DNA of 64,000 nucleotides. It comes from Mycogone perniciosa. Lineage: Eukaryota; Ascomycota; Sordariomycetes; Hypocreales; Hypocreaceae. Location of the stretch: NCBI GenBank assembly GCA_025331125.1, contig JAOALB010000027.1, forward strand, positions 310,001-374,000, in the 5' to 3' direction. The notes beneath the pieces were generated by a model that was not told the origin of the DNA, did no database searches, and saw only the letters and a list, made by a program, of their open reading frames with translations. Shown here one piece after another: positions 12,503 through 23,845 of the stretch. The position numbers were made by a program, and so were the translations under genes. Every line of letters begins with the position of its first letter. Position 1 is the stretch's first letter.

Positions 12503-12867
12503 CTTGTGCGATTATACCAGAATATCAACGGACAACATGTGCTTGCGAAAGTGCGGAGCAGCGAGATGGTGGCTTCGGGGTGCGATGCACAAATTGACGG
12601 GCCACTGAGGGTCGAGAGCCTTGACCCGACTTAGACGCGTCGCGCGTCGCGAGGCTGAAAGCCAATTAAGACAGTACGTATCCGACTGCGCCACAGTGGC
12701 GGTGCAGCTTCAACGTGGAACACGTGAGACTTGCCTCGGCATTGGCGCCGGCTCATTGCCAGGAACGCGGAACGGCTTTGAGAGCTTGAAACCAATGCTT
12801 CCTCTCATTCTCATTTCAAAATATCTGTGAACTTTCTGCGCATCAGGGCTCCTCCAAACTGCCCACC
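12503..12867. promoter_or_regulatory. Divergent promoter region MCM7 / PEX1
   Basis: These 365 bp lie between the two start codons. They contain a CG-rich block around 12632-12653 with an MluI cell-cycle box, and a further GAACACGTGAG E-box-like stretch (CACGTG) near 12720. Confidence 0.6.
12635..12640. promoter_or_regulatory. MluI cell-cycle box (ACGCGT) upstream of MCM7
   Basis: The palindrome ACGCGT starts 133 bp before the MCM7 ATG and is followed by CGCGCGTCGCGA, so CGCG cores are clustered. In yeasts, MBF (Mbp1-Swi6, or Res proteins) binds ACGCGT to drive G1/S transcription of replication genes including MCMs. Function here is inferred from that. Confidence 0.5.
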
Positions 12868-15800
12868 ATGGCTCCTAGAAGGGGTGCGCAGTCAACCTCT
12901 GCTGAGTTGGCTCTCGTGCATTTGAAGAATTGTCTTGTTAACCTCCCCACGTCACTGGTTTCATTACTTGTTAATGTGAACACTGTAAGCCATTGTCACA
13001 GCCTTGTTTCCTCCATCACAATTACGACTGACTGATTCACCTAAATAGCCTGCACAAAATGTCGTTGTCGAGCTCATCTATCGAGCGCCCCCTTCCAGCG
13101 CACACGCTACCAGCGGGAACAAGGAGCAAGCGGTCTTCGTGGGATGGACTGGAATGCCGAGCAAGAGGAAAGCTACGCAACTTGTTGGGCGCGACGGTTT
13201 GGCTAGCTCTAGGGGCTCATCGCGAGACCAAGAAGTTCAGCTAGTCGAGATCGATGCGACGTTTGCAAATACCCTGGGTCTAGCGGATGGTCAAAGGGTC
13301 ATGGCTACCGTCCATGTCGACCCGCCGATGGCGCACACGATCAACATCGAGCCTTTGACCCCTGAAGACTGGGAGATCATCGAACTACATGCAACATTCC
13401 TTGAATTGAACTTGCAGTCCCAAATACGAGCACTTCCCAATCCAGCATACACAGCAAGTGGTGACGTCGTTATCCCTGCGCATCCATTGACGCTCCATCT
13501 CTCTCCAACCTCGACCGCGAACATCAAAATTACGTCTCTCGAACCCATACCAGCAGCGGACTCTGCTTTTGTCAAACTCTCACCGAATGCGGAGGTCATT
13601 GTCGCACCCAAAACGAGGCCCAAGAGTTCGCAAAGTAGCAGTGACCATCGCAGCGTGGCAAGCACATCCAAATCGAAGCGCAGCTCGGCCAGGACCGTTC
13701 GAAAACGAAGCACGAGAGAGGAGCGAAAGCCTACGTTGCTACTACGAGCGATAGACAGGGCTGCTTGCAGTGAGTGGTTTGACGAGGTGCCGACCCAGCT
13801 GGACTTGAGCATCTGGGTTGATCGTGAGCATCTTTTGTCAAATGACTTCAGGGGCATCAACTATGTCGTAGTGGATGTTCTCAGGCCAGCGGGATTACAG
13901 AAACCGCAGCCAGAAGACGGATCTGTCCCTACCACTACACCCGCCTCGTCGAAAATCGTAGCCCGATTGAGGCCTTGGGATGATCCGCCAAACGGCCAGG
14001 CTGCGGCGTTATCATCTCCTCTTTGTGCTGCACTTGGGTGCACAGGCATTGTCGGAGGAATTGTCAAAATCCAAGCCGCTTCACAGCCCCTCTCTCGGGG
14101 CAATGTCCAGCAGATTAAAGTCTTTCCCTTCGCAGCCGGTTCGAAAACGAGTGAAGGTCTCAGATTTGGAAGCGAGTCTAAGGCTGAGAAGGAAGAGTCT
14201 GCAAAGCGGTTTAAGCATATATACTCAGGAGCAAAGGATTCTGAGGGTTTACTCCAAGGGCCGATCACAGATGGCATTGTCGTTGGGCTTTATGACGGTC
14301 TTGCTGCCCCCCAAGGATGGGAAGGCGGCGTGATCAAATTTGATTACAGCTCGGACTTTGCATCCCAGGAACAGAGCAAGGATACCGCTCTTTGGTTAGG
14401 TGGCATAGATGCGAAGATTCCTATCCAGTTTCAGCCAGTAGTACCGCGACCATCTTGGATATCCGACTCTGACTTGTTCGAGCTGCAGCCTTCCCACGAC
14501 TCTTTACTCGTTGGCATCGACTCGCTACTAGAGAATCTACAATCTCACCTTGCCCACATGTCTTCAGTTTTACTAACTGGGACGATGGGATCAGGAAAGA
14601 CGTGCATAGCAAGATATCTTGCCAAGAAGCTCCGTCAAGAGACATTATTCTACACGATATACTTTTCCTGTCGCAAACTGGTAACTGATGAAACAAGAAT
14701 ATCCACAATCAAAGAGACACTGAATCGCCTGTTCATGTTGGCCAGCTGGGGTGCAAGGTTGGGAGGAAAGGCACTGGTTGTGCTTGACGACATGGATAAA
14801 CTAAGTCCAGCGGAGACAGAACTTCAAGTGGGCAACGATAATGGTCGAAGTCGACAAATTAGCGAAACTATTCGCTCAATAGTCAGGCAATATTGCACAA
14901 GGGAGACTGGTGTTGTGTTGTTGGCAACGGCTGAGGGAAAGGACTCGCTCAACAACGTCATCGTCAGTGGCCATGTCGTCCGAGAAATTATCGAATTGAA
15001 AGCCCCAGACAAGGATGGAAGGCGAAAAATTATGGAGGCGATTGTAAAGCAGGACACCGTGGCTCGTGAAGCTATTCAGGGGCATTTCGGCGATGACAGT
15101 CGGCCACCAACAGCTGACGGCACTGAAGAGGAGGATAGCGACGATTGGTTGCATGGGCATGAGCCCATTTCAAACGGGCAAGAGAATGCCAAGGGGGGAT
15201 CCGGCGGCTTCATACTTGAGCCTGATCTGGACTTTCTCGACATTGCTGGATTGACGGATGGATATCTACCAGGCGATCTGACCGTTTTTATATCAAGAGC
15301 AAGGAACGAGGCCATTATCCGCTCAATCAGTTCCTCGGAGAGTCAGACTGGCGCAGTGCATCTGGGGCGGGTCGACTTTGACAAGGCCATCAAGGGGTTC
15401 ACACCGGCGTCTTTGCGCAATGTCTCACTGCAGAGCTCGACGACAACGTTCAAATCCATCGGTGGCTTGCAAGAAACACGGCAGATTCTACTTGAAACTT
15501 TGCAATACCCCACCAAATACGCTCCCATCTTTTCCCAGTGTCCTTTGCGGCTACGGTCCGGTCTTTTGCTTTATGGCTATCCTGGCTGTGGCAAGACACT
15601 CCTTGCCAGTGCCGTCGCTGGTGAATGCGGCCTCAATTTCATCAGCGTCAAGGGCCCTGAGATCCTGAACAAGTACATCGGTGCCTCCGAGAAGAGCGTG
15701 AGAGATCTCTTCGATAGAGCGCAAGCGGCGAAACCATGTGTTCTCTTTTTTGATGAATTTGACTCGATCGCACCGAAGAGAGGCCACGATTCTACCGGCG

Positions 15801-16582
15801 TGACGGACCGTGTGGTAAACCAGCTCCTTACGCAGATGGATGGTGCAGAGGGTTTATCAGGAGTATATGTTTTGGCGGCTACGTCACGCCCAGACCTCAT
15901 CGATCCAGCACTGCTTCGTCCTGGTCGTCTGGATAAGTCTCTGCTCTGCGATCTGCCATTATTGGAGGACCGTGTGGACATTCTCAAGGCCATGCTACAA
16001 AAGGTCAGGCTATCAAGCGAGTTAACCGAGTCTGATGAAGCCTTGACGGCCATCGCGCACAAAACAGAAGGTTATTCGGGAGCAGATCTTCAGGCTTTGG
16101 TCTCAAACGCTCAACTCGAGGCTATCCACGATGTCCTAGATGTGAGCGCCCCAACGTCTACTGGGCACAGCAAGGACTCGAGCAAAAGCACATCCGCGCC
16201 CAGCTTTGTTCAGTTCCGCTACGGCACCGAGCCTACGCCCTCGAACCAGCCGACTGCGAAGAGCAGGTCTGCGGCGCTCGTTGAGAATGCCGCTATCGTG
16301 TCCAAACTGGAGCAGATTAGGCTCGCGCGCAGAAAAGCCAAAGAGGCACGCAAGGGGCCCGGTGGTGACGGGTCCCTGGCGAAGGAGTCGACGGACCAAA
16401 GGGAGGTGGTTATCGAATGGTCTCATCTAATCAAGGCGTTGGATAATACGAGGGCAAGTATCGGCACGGAGGAAAAGGCTAGGCTGCAAAGGATATACCA
16501 TGAGTTTGTCGTAGGGAGAAGTGGACAGATGAAAGATGGGCAGGGCAGCATGGAGATTGGTGGGAGGAGCAGCTTGATGTAA
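12868..16582 (+). CDS. PEX1: Peroxisome biogenesis AAA ATPase Pex1
   Basis: Pex1 forms a hetero-hexamer with Pex6 that extracts ubiquitinated Pex5 receptor from the peroxisomal membrane. Two exons (12868-12984 and 13049-16582; intron 64 nt) give 1216 aa, normal for the family. The N-terminal exon encodes LVHLKNCLVNLPTSLVSLL, typical of the Pex1 N-domain. Tandem AAA domains follow. D1 has Walker A GTMGSGKT (about residue 550) and LVVLDDMDKL. D2 has Walker A GYPGCGKT (about 881), Walker B VLFFDEFDSIAPKRG (about 937) and the second-region-of-homology segment ATSRPDLIDPALLRPGRLDK. D2 is the better conserved, as is usual. The short first exon and start are supported by the CCACCATGG context and by frame closure at the intron. 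Confidence 0.95.
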
Positions 16583-16737
16583 GATGGTATGTAATTAATT
16601 GTATGAAAACATGTGGGTTTGATGGGTTAGAATGGCAGTTGGATATTACGGGGCGAACTTGTAGGTTAAAATAGACCTTGTACGAAGAGGAACGTGGCCT
16701 ATGTTGTAACTATTCGCATTTACGTATCATGTCCGCA

Positions 16738-17808
16738 TCAAGGGACCCCTTCCCCCATGAGCTCTCTGGCCAACTGCAGGATTCTCCCATGAATATCCTC
16801 CTTTGCAGCAACCATGCCGCGGTTCTGGTTTAATTCTCTCCCTGAGCCAAAGTCTATAGGCTTCCCGTCCAAGTCCGTCACCTTGCCGCCCATCTCTGTG
16901 TAAATCAACTGCGCACCGGCATGGTCCCAGATATACGACTTGACGCCAGGCCCAGAGGGGATTCGCAAAAGAACATCGCCACCTCCGAGAATTAAAGCCG
17001 CATATCGAACATGCGAGGACCATACGTCAGTCCCAGGGTATTGCGCGCCAAGCTGCTGAGCAAGTTGCTGGACAACGTCATGGCGGGAGGATTTGCTCGC
17101 CAGGCAGTCCACCACGTGTAGATCCGCTAGGTTAGCAGGCGCTGTGAGCCTCTCAAGGGGGCGCGATGGCGGCAAGCAGGAGCTGTCTCTCGTTGAGAGC
17201 GTGCGGATGACAGAGCCCTGGCCCTTGACGGCTGTGAGCATCACGCCGTAGCCTTCGGTATCAACGCTGGACTCGCTGACCCTCCCGTCTTTGAGTTTGA
17301 GGTTCGGAAAACACAGCACGCCGAGGACTTGCTTGCCGTCTTGTATCAGCGCCAGAGAGACGGCGTACTGCTCGCGACGCAAGAAAGCTGCTGTGCCGTC
17401 TATAGGATCCATGACCCAGAAACGCCCACTCCGCCCGCCATGTCCACGGCCGCCCAAATTAATCAGGTCGAGCATCTCCGTCTCAGACGACGGGCTCACC
17501 AGCCCGGATCCCTTGTGCTCTGAGCCGATGGATGAGACGAGCTGGTAAACCCGCTCTCTCAGGGCCGGCTCGTTGCGGAGCACAGTGGCGTCCTCTTCGC
17601 CGACGAAGGCATCCTCAGGGAAAGCATCATGGATAGCGCAAATAATGAGAGCCTGTGAGGCAAAGTCTGCGATTGTGACTGGCGAGGCGTCCGCCTTGGA
17701 GATCTCCTGGACACTGGAGAGGACTCTTTTGGTGAGCACGACGGCTCGGAGTACGGCCTGCTCGGCAATGTTGCGCTCTCGATGGAGGGGAGGATCCATT
17801 TGAGTCAT
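16738..17808 (-). CDS. MET22: 3'(2'),5'-bisphosphate nucleotidase, Hal2/Met22 type
   Basis: Phosphatase of the inositol monophosphatase superfamily, expected to hydrolyse 3'-phosphoadenosine 5'-phosphate (PAP) from sulfate assimilation and so to keep PAP from inhibiting RNA exonucleases; it is a lithium and sodium target in yeast. Single exon, 356 aa. Visible motifs are SPVTIADFASQ near the N-terminus, the metal-binding VGEED, the signature WVMDPIDGT (metal ligands D-I-D-G-T) and the second signature IWDHAGAQLIYTEMGG. Two ATGs three codons apart (17808 and 17799) could each be the start. It ends 155 bp from the convergent PEX1 stop. Confidence 0.9.
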   Translation of the reverse strand: MTQMDPPLHRERNIAEQAVLRAVVLTKRVLSSVQEISKADASPVTIADFASQALIICAIHDAFPEDAFVGEEDATVLRNEPALRERVYQLVSSIGSEHKGSGLVSPSSETEMLDLINLGGRGHGGRSGRFWVMDPIDGTAAFLRREQYAVSLALIQDGKQVLGVLCFPNLKLKDGRVSESSVDTEGYGVMLTAVKGQGSVIRTLSTRDSSCLPPSRPLERLTAPANLADLHVVDCLASKSSRHDVVQQLAQQLGAQYPGTDVWSSHVRYAALILGGGDVLLRIPSGPGVKSYIWDHAGAQLIYTEMGGKVTDLDGKPIDFGSGRELNQNRGMVAAKEDIHGRILQLARELMGEGVP

Positions 17809-18708
17809 GTGGTGCTGTCAAAGAGCTGCTGATGGGGGTGTTGGTTCGCTACATGTTCCATCTACCTAACATTACGGTAGGTATCATATGTATGTGTGAG
17901 GCGTGAGGGTCTGTACGGAAATAGTAGTGGAGTGGAGCTGCTCGGCAACAAGGTCTGGCGTTTAACGGTCTTTGCAGTTCCATAAAGCTCCGATTGAACC
18001 GTTCAGATAGATCTCCTCTGGTGAAATATGGACTCCACATACTACTCCGTATTACTTTACTATCTTCATTGCCAGTCAGACAAAGACCATATCCGTGCAT
18101 CTCTCTCTTTCATGGGGCCGAAGGGTCAGCCGCAGACTCAAGGAACAGGTGTACTCGTAGCAGGTAATAAACATGCGCACATGGCCGGTGTCACGATTTT
18201 TTGTTTTTTGTTATAAAACTCATTCGTACAGGCGTCCATCTCTTATCCGCACTTTAATCCGTCTGTGGTTACAGTGGAAATCCCCGACTTACATACAATA
18301 TGAGACACACAAATCTAACCTTCCTAATTTGGCAGGCATGTTCACAACAGCATAAACGGCAGATGAGAATGCAATCCGTGACTCGTCTGTTTACGTTGAT
18401 GGAACCTGAAGATCGCGGTTCAATATCCTGAATTGTCGCCTGACTGCAACGCTGTGCCCAATGTAAAGACACAACTCCCTGAATCGCCTTTAGTGTATCA
18501 TCCATATATACATACATAGAGTCATGCGTGTTAGCTGCGGGAATCTTGGCATGAGACATTTGAATCACATGGAGACCAACAGTCTATAAAAGCTATGGAA
18601 CGCCCTTTTAGGGCTTTTACGATAATAACGTCACAGATAGAAGTCATGTACATTATTTCCGACTGCTGTACTGACTCAATTTTGCCCTCCTGAGAGCGAG
18701 CCGTTAAC
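17809..18708. other. Divergent intergenic region, MET22 to PI-PLC gene
   Basis: About 0.9 kb holding the promoters of two divergent genes. It carries one TACTCCGTA copy (18043-18051) and one TACTCGTA (18152-18159). No gene is supported in it. Confidence 0.5.
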
Positions 18709-20559
18709 ATGAGACGACACACAACGTTGGCCTCTCTGGCCAGCCTTGGATGGCTCTTTTCCACTGGCCAAGCATTCATCGGGAGGCCCTTGACAAGCAA
18801 CAAGAGACACTTCGACGCTGAGGGTATTACGTGCAATCCGGGGGACCGCACTTACAGTACGGAGAGTCCACCGCAGGGAAACTACATGCCATGGAACCTG
18901 ATGGGCGACAACAACGCCGTACCTGGCTCGAAGCAGTACATCACCATTGTTAATCTGACTCCTCACCGGTTCAAGCTGCAACACACGCACTCATACCAGA
19001 TGGACGTGTTCGACTGGGGCGATATTCCTCAAGGCCATGCGCGCCAGAACACTGTGGTCTACACGGGGAAGATTGGAAAGAATCCCGTAGATGACAACGG
19101 CGAAGCATATTACAGCATCGAAGGCACCGACAAGAAGTTTATGATTCGGGCTACAACCCGGATTCCAGACGCCAACCCGAAGCGGACTGTCTTTGACCTG
19201 AGTGGCATGGGTCTAGGTCAGCGAGAGTATCTTGACCCGGCCAAGGAATCACCAGTGACGCTTGTCATCACAGGTAGCAATGACTATGGGTTCATTACAT
19301 CGATTCGATACGGCGCTGGCAACTGGATGAAGAGCATTTACAATGTCATCAAGGACAGGCAGATCCAACACGTCATAATGCCGGGTACGCACGACTCGGG
19401 CATGAGCACCATCAGCGGCAAAATCCTCTCAGGTGGTATAAGCCAGAACACGCAAACCCAAGGCATAAACATCTACAATCAACTCCGGGCTGGTGCTCGA
19501 TGGTTTGACTTGCGTATTGCGTCGATCCATGACGTGCCAGCAAACTCCTACGGCTTCTGGGCCCTGCATGTCAATAACGAACTAGCCGAGGTCGCGATTG
19601 GAAACTCGGGCGAGTCTCTCGACGATATCATCAGCGAGATCAATAAGTTTACCGCCGAGAACCCTGGAGAGGTCATATTCTTCCGGGTTCGATATCTTGT
19701 CGGCATCCGCAAAGTTCCCAGTCTGGGTCCCATTTACTGGAACAATGATATTGTGAATGCATTCTTTGACAAGCTGAAGAGCGTTAAGAACCGGTGCGGC
19801 AACCTCAACACCGATTCTACGTTCAACCAGATGCCGGTATCGTATTTCATGGACCAAAACAATGGAAATGGATGTGTCATCTTCCTCCTTGCTGGTAATT
19901 TGAAGCCGAATGTACCACAAAACTCCATCTCAGACGGCATCTATTCAGCCAGTCAGTTGAAAATCACAGATAACTGGTCGAACATGGGTGATACTGCTCC
20001 AATGTCCAAGGATCAGGCCACAGACTGGAAGGGTGTAAGTCGAGGAGGGGGTTCCGATACGTTTCACATCAGTCAATGGCTTGTGAGCGCGGATGTCATT
20101 ACCACGACCAGATATACCATCCAGGGTATTGCTATTAAGCCGACCAACCCAGCGCTGTATTGGATGGGTGTCAACAACATGAGTCCTGAGAGTTGGCCGA
20201 CTGTCATATTGGTAGACTACATAGGCACAGTGGTAATGAACCAAAACAGCTGGGAGCAGCTCAGCGCCGATATATACACTCTCGCCGTTGGTCTGAACTT
20301 GTACATGATCAGCGAAAACTGCAACGTCAGCAAGATCAAGTCGCCTCTGTTGGCCCAGTCAAATACTTCCTTCAAGGCCGTCAGCCTCGATGATTCCTGG
20401 AGAGGCATTATTTACGCCAATGGAACCGTTGATAATAATCCGCCAGATGACCTCCACCCTGGTCGGATAGAAATCCTGAGGAAGGGAACGATGTTTATGA
20501 ACGGCACAGTACTGGAAGAGGACATAATAAATCCCGACTTTAATTCTACGGGAATTTGA
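18709..20559 (+). CDS. Secreted PI-specific phospholipase C X-domain protein
   Basis: Predicted secreted enzyme of the bacterial-type PI-PLC family, which cleaves phosphatidylinositol (or related glycerophospho-inositides) without needing calcium or a Y domain. Single exon, 616 aa. Residues 1-22 form a signal peptide with likely cleavage after GQA. Residues about 75-200 look like a beta-rich domain of unknown role (ITIVNLTPHRFKL, DVFDWGDI). The X-domain follows, with MPGTHDSGM (catalytic His about 227), RAGARWFDLRI and the second His in ALHVNN (about 287), then NPGEVIFFRVR. Several N-glycosylation sequons lie in the C-terminal third. No C-terminal GPI signal or second membrane segment is seen. 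It is convergent with the deaminase-domain gene. Substrate and biological role are not shown by the sequence. Confidence 0.82.
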   Translation: MRRHTTLASLASLGWLFSTGQAFIGRPLTSNKRHFDAEGITCNPGDRTYSTESPPQGNYMPWNLMGDNNAVPGSKQYITIVNLTPHRFKLQHTHSYQMDVFDWGDIPQGHARQNTVVYTGKIGKNPVDDNGEAYYSIEGTDKKFMIRATTRIPDANPKRTVFDLSGMGLGQREYLDPAKESPVTLVITGSNDYGFITSIRYGAGNWMKSIYNVIKDRQIQHVIMPGTHDSGMSTISGKILSGGISQNTQTQGINIYNQLRAGARWFDLRIASIHDVPANSYGFWALHVNNELAEVAIGNSGESLDDIISEINKFTAENPGEVIFFRVRYLVGIRKVPSLGPIYWNNDIVNAFFDKLKSVKNRCGNLNTDSTFNQMPVSYFMDQNNGNGCVIFLLAGNLKPNVPQNSISDGIYSASQLKITDNWSNMGDTAPMSKDQATDWKGVSRGGGSDTFHISQWLVSADVITTTRYTIQGIAIKPTNPALYWMGVNNMSPESWPTVILVDYIGTVVMNQNSWEQLSADIYTLAVGLNLYMISENCNVSKIKSPLLAQSNTSFKAVSLDDSWRGIIYANGTVDNNPPDDLHPGRIEILRKGTMFMNGTVLEEDIINPDFNSTGI

Positions 20560-20911
20560 TGCGAGTACAACAGCTATGCAATGGCGTCAGAAATGCAGTA
20601 TATGCTATTTCATACGTATCTTATTATATCTATGACATATTGGCCCCGGAATATTTATGTCAACTTTTTCTAGATCCTGGGCGTTTACACTGGCTCTTTG
20701 CTCTTTAATGCAATGAAATTCTCCTGTCCATGCCCTGTTCTCCTCAAGACTGTCCCTTATCGCGACACTTTAGTTTTCACACCTGTGTATATTTCATGCT
20801 TAAGGCGAACGATAGATTTGTGAACTGTTTGAACCTGTTAGAAGTCATCCTTTAGCCCAGCTCGCCTCTATCTAGGCAAGGAGATTCAATAGTCTCTGTT
20901 AACTTATCCTC
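20560..20911. other. Convergent intergenic region
   Basis: 352 bp between convergent stops, T-rich, presumably both 3' untranslated regions. Nothing else is seen. Confidence 0.5.
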
Positions 20912-22994
20912 TTAGACACTTCCACTCGCACTAATGCTTTCAAGCTCAATCGCGAACAATCTGTCGCCAACTTTAATCTTCATGAACCGACTTTCCTTGC
21001 CCCAAGGGATCTCATGCAACAACACATCTTCATTCATATCATACACCGGAGTTTCTTCTCCACACTCTCCTTCATGACTATCTTCATCCCGCCAAATCCT
21101 GAAGTATAGGGGCCTTGATCGCCTCTCTGGCGTTGCCGTATACTCAACATAGACACGAAGTACATTTGAGTCAAACCCACATTTGACTTCCCCCTGGGAT
21201 ACTCTTTGCCAGTTTTCGGTCTTCTCCCTTGAAAGTTTAGCCCTGGAGCCATGATGTGGTGATGTATTACTGCTTGCATTGATCTTCTCGCCGCATTTGA
21301 CTGACGTGGTGGCTTCATTCGACATCTCCATCATGGCCTGTGTGCTCAATTTCTGGTTGGCTTGGCGGGCATCCATTGTTTCCCTTTCTTCTGTCTGCCG
21401 TCCTCTGGGCGTCACCGTGACGTTGCTATCCGACTCCTCCAGCCCACATGCCTCATCTGAAGGCACGGTAAGTAACGTATTCACCGAAGTCGCCGAGAAA
21501 GGTGTGCTCTCGCAAGGATAAAGAGTCTTTTGAAGATTAGTTCCCATGATCTGGCTCACACGTCTTGCAATCAGTTCCTCAATCTTGGCATTAAATCCTT
21601 GCTGGACATCGACTGAGGTAGTAGTCGGTAATCGCCAACCAGGATAAAGTCTTCCGTGAGACCCGGCAATCACATACTTTCCATGAAACGCGATGAATTC
21701 ATTGCAAAGATAGCAGGCATCTTTATTAGACGCGAGAAAGCGAGGGGGGTGGCGTTCTGGATGTGTCTCCAGGTATGAGATGAGCTGTATCTCGGCGTGG
21801 ATCTTCGAATTGGCCGTCGTGTTTTCGATCATTGTCCGATAGCTTTTGCTAGCTGGCTTGACAGATTTTTGGAGTTTGTGGCATAACGACGCAAGATCAA
21901 TATGAATGGGATGAGAGTTGCTTATTCTCTCAAGAGTTTGCTTGAGACTTGACATCTCGGAAGGGTTGCCTGCATGTCTCTTAAACGCCGAAGAGTCTAG
22001 AGATACGACCAGGGTGGCTGCTCTTCGAGCTTTCGGGCATGCCTTTGCAATCCTGGCTAATCGAGTGGCTGATGAACGATACTGAGAGATCTTGTAGATG
22101 TTATTGAGCAACGCTTTTCGTGAACACGGATCCATCTTAGGCTTTACACAGTCCAGGTCTTTCCTCAGACGGCGAGACAGGTCTGCGGTCGTAGACAATT
22201 TGTAGAACCCTTCAATTATTTCCTCCAGATCTTTGTTGCTCCTCTGCAAGTCATTAGATTCGCTGGGCGAATGATTACGCTGACTGCTAAAGCGGTTCAT
22301 CTTCTCAATAAGCTCTGCAACAGTCCTCGTAAAGGGTTCCCTGTCCCAATGGCCCTTCAATTGAAAAAGGCCATCGGAGGCTTCTTTGAGGAAACTTTGT
22401 AAGGATGCCTTTGTCTCTTTGCTGTCGAGCCGAGTCCTACTCAGGATTCTCTCACGGCACATGACAACAATAGCTCCAAACACTTGCTCTTCGAGGTCAT
22501 CACGAGAGACTGCGTATTCATTCAATGAGACAAATCCCCGTAGGTGAGACAGAAGTGAGTGACTTACTCCTCGAAGCATTCCCAAGAACACTGAATATTC
22601 TGTCAAAGCCAGCCTTGACTCTCCGCAAGTAAGGTGAATCCTTGACATCTTGAGCATTTGCCGTGACCATGACACAAAGAGACGACTCTATCTCCTGGAC
22701 ACAAACGGCCGTGACATTTTTTGGGTCTTCTTTCACGCTGGATAAGAACCCCAGGGTGTTGACAAGATCCCTCTCCATCCAAAGCGAAAGGGCTCTCCCT
22801 CTGTTCGCCGTGTCCGACTCCTGGGGGTGTTGATTCCGCTCAGGAGCAACTGGCACGTCTCCTAGAAACGCCATGGCAGCAATATTCTCGGCACATCTTG
22901 CCTGCAGAAGGGCAATCGAGGACATGATTAAAAAGCGACGCTTCTTCTGCTTCTCGCCCCCCTCCCTCGCTCCGAGCAGCAGATATAAAGCCAT
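20912..22994 (-). CDS. OTT_1508-type deaminase-domain protein
   Basis: A fungal protein with a nucleic-acid/nucleotide deaminase-like zinc domain; substrate unknown. Two exons (22568-22994 and 20912-22509; intron 58 nt, donor GTAAGT) join at a split Ile codon to give 674 aa. The first 370 residues or so are helical in character. The deaminase core then shows KIHAEIQLISYLE (His-Ala-Glu, about residues 380-382) and ACYLCNEFIAFHGKY (Cys-x2-Cys, about 408-411), followed by GSHGRLYPGW. That order (HAE, then CxxC) is the zinc/proton-shuttle arrangement of cytidine-deaminase-like enzymes, and the spacing matches the OTT_1508_deam family found widely in fungi. The C-terminal 130 residues include YVEYTATPERRSRPLYFRIW, possibly a separate beta domain. 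ATG 22994 is preferred for its context (ACAATGGC); ATG 22925 is an alternative. It is convergent with the PI-PLC gene. Confidence 0.75.
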
Positions 22995-23845
22995 TGTCGT
23001 TCCGTACGGCCACTCTTCCTCTCCAGTGTTTCTATGTCATACTTTGGGAGGCCGACCGGCCTGTTTAGCCAATCATCCCTTTGCCCAAGATGCCTTGTAT
23101 GCAGACGTCAGACCTGGTTGGCTGCGGGCGGCCTACAAGGCGCATACGGAGTATTATGTATGGTCAGCCTTGGACGCCTCTCAGCGGCTGCACACACAGG
23201 AGGCAAACAAACGCTTTGCTTTACGAAGTACTCCATTCTCCATGTGCCTCATCTCGGTACTCACACACACAGGGGAACATAAGAGGAACATAGAAGAGGC
23301 TCAAGTTTCGCTTATTGTATTCATTAATCTATCAGTCCAGCATAGCATCTCCGCTTACTTTTCATTGCTGTACTGACATGGTCCGCATTGGCCGTCGTCC
23401 AGCTACTCTATTACTACTTCGTAGAAATCCATATCCGCTTCATGGTACATTGATCAAAAGAATTCCTTCAAGTATCCGTGGCCGTTGTTCCTCTTCAAGT
23501 CGCGGCAACTTCTGTTATAACAGGAAATGACTTCATCTGGGAAATGAGGAAGCTCGTGCCGCCGTAACTGAAATCAAAGAAAACCACCTACATAGATGCC
23601 ACGCATTGTGACACTATCTCAACTCAGTAGCAGGCCGGTAGGAACTCACTCAAGCCGGCCGACACGAACTCCTCAACGCGTGCCTTTTTACCATGCAAAT
23701 CCGGGTATGTTGTGGTCAAGTCTTTCATGACCTAAGCCGTAATGCCAACCTAAATACCGGAACGCCAGACGATGCAAATAAATGCAAAGCTCTCAAAATT
23801 CATCGGAAACAAATCCATAGACTATCCACGTAGGTGTCACCAGGG
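22995..23845. other. Intergenic region, deaminase gene to CHD1
   Basis: About 0.85 kb: the promoter of the deaminase-domain gene and the CHD1 3' flank. It has TACGGAGTA (23145-23153) and TACGAAGTA (23222-23230). The small open frames here have no recognisable content. Confidence 0.5.
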
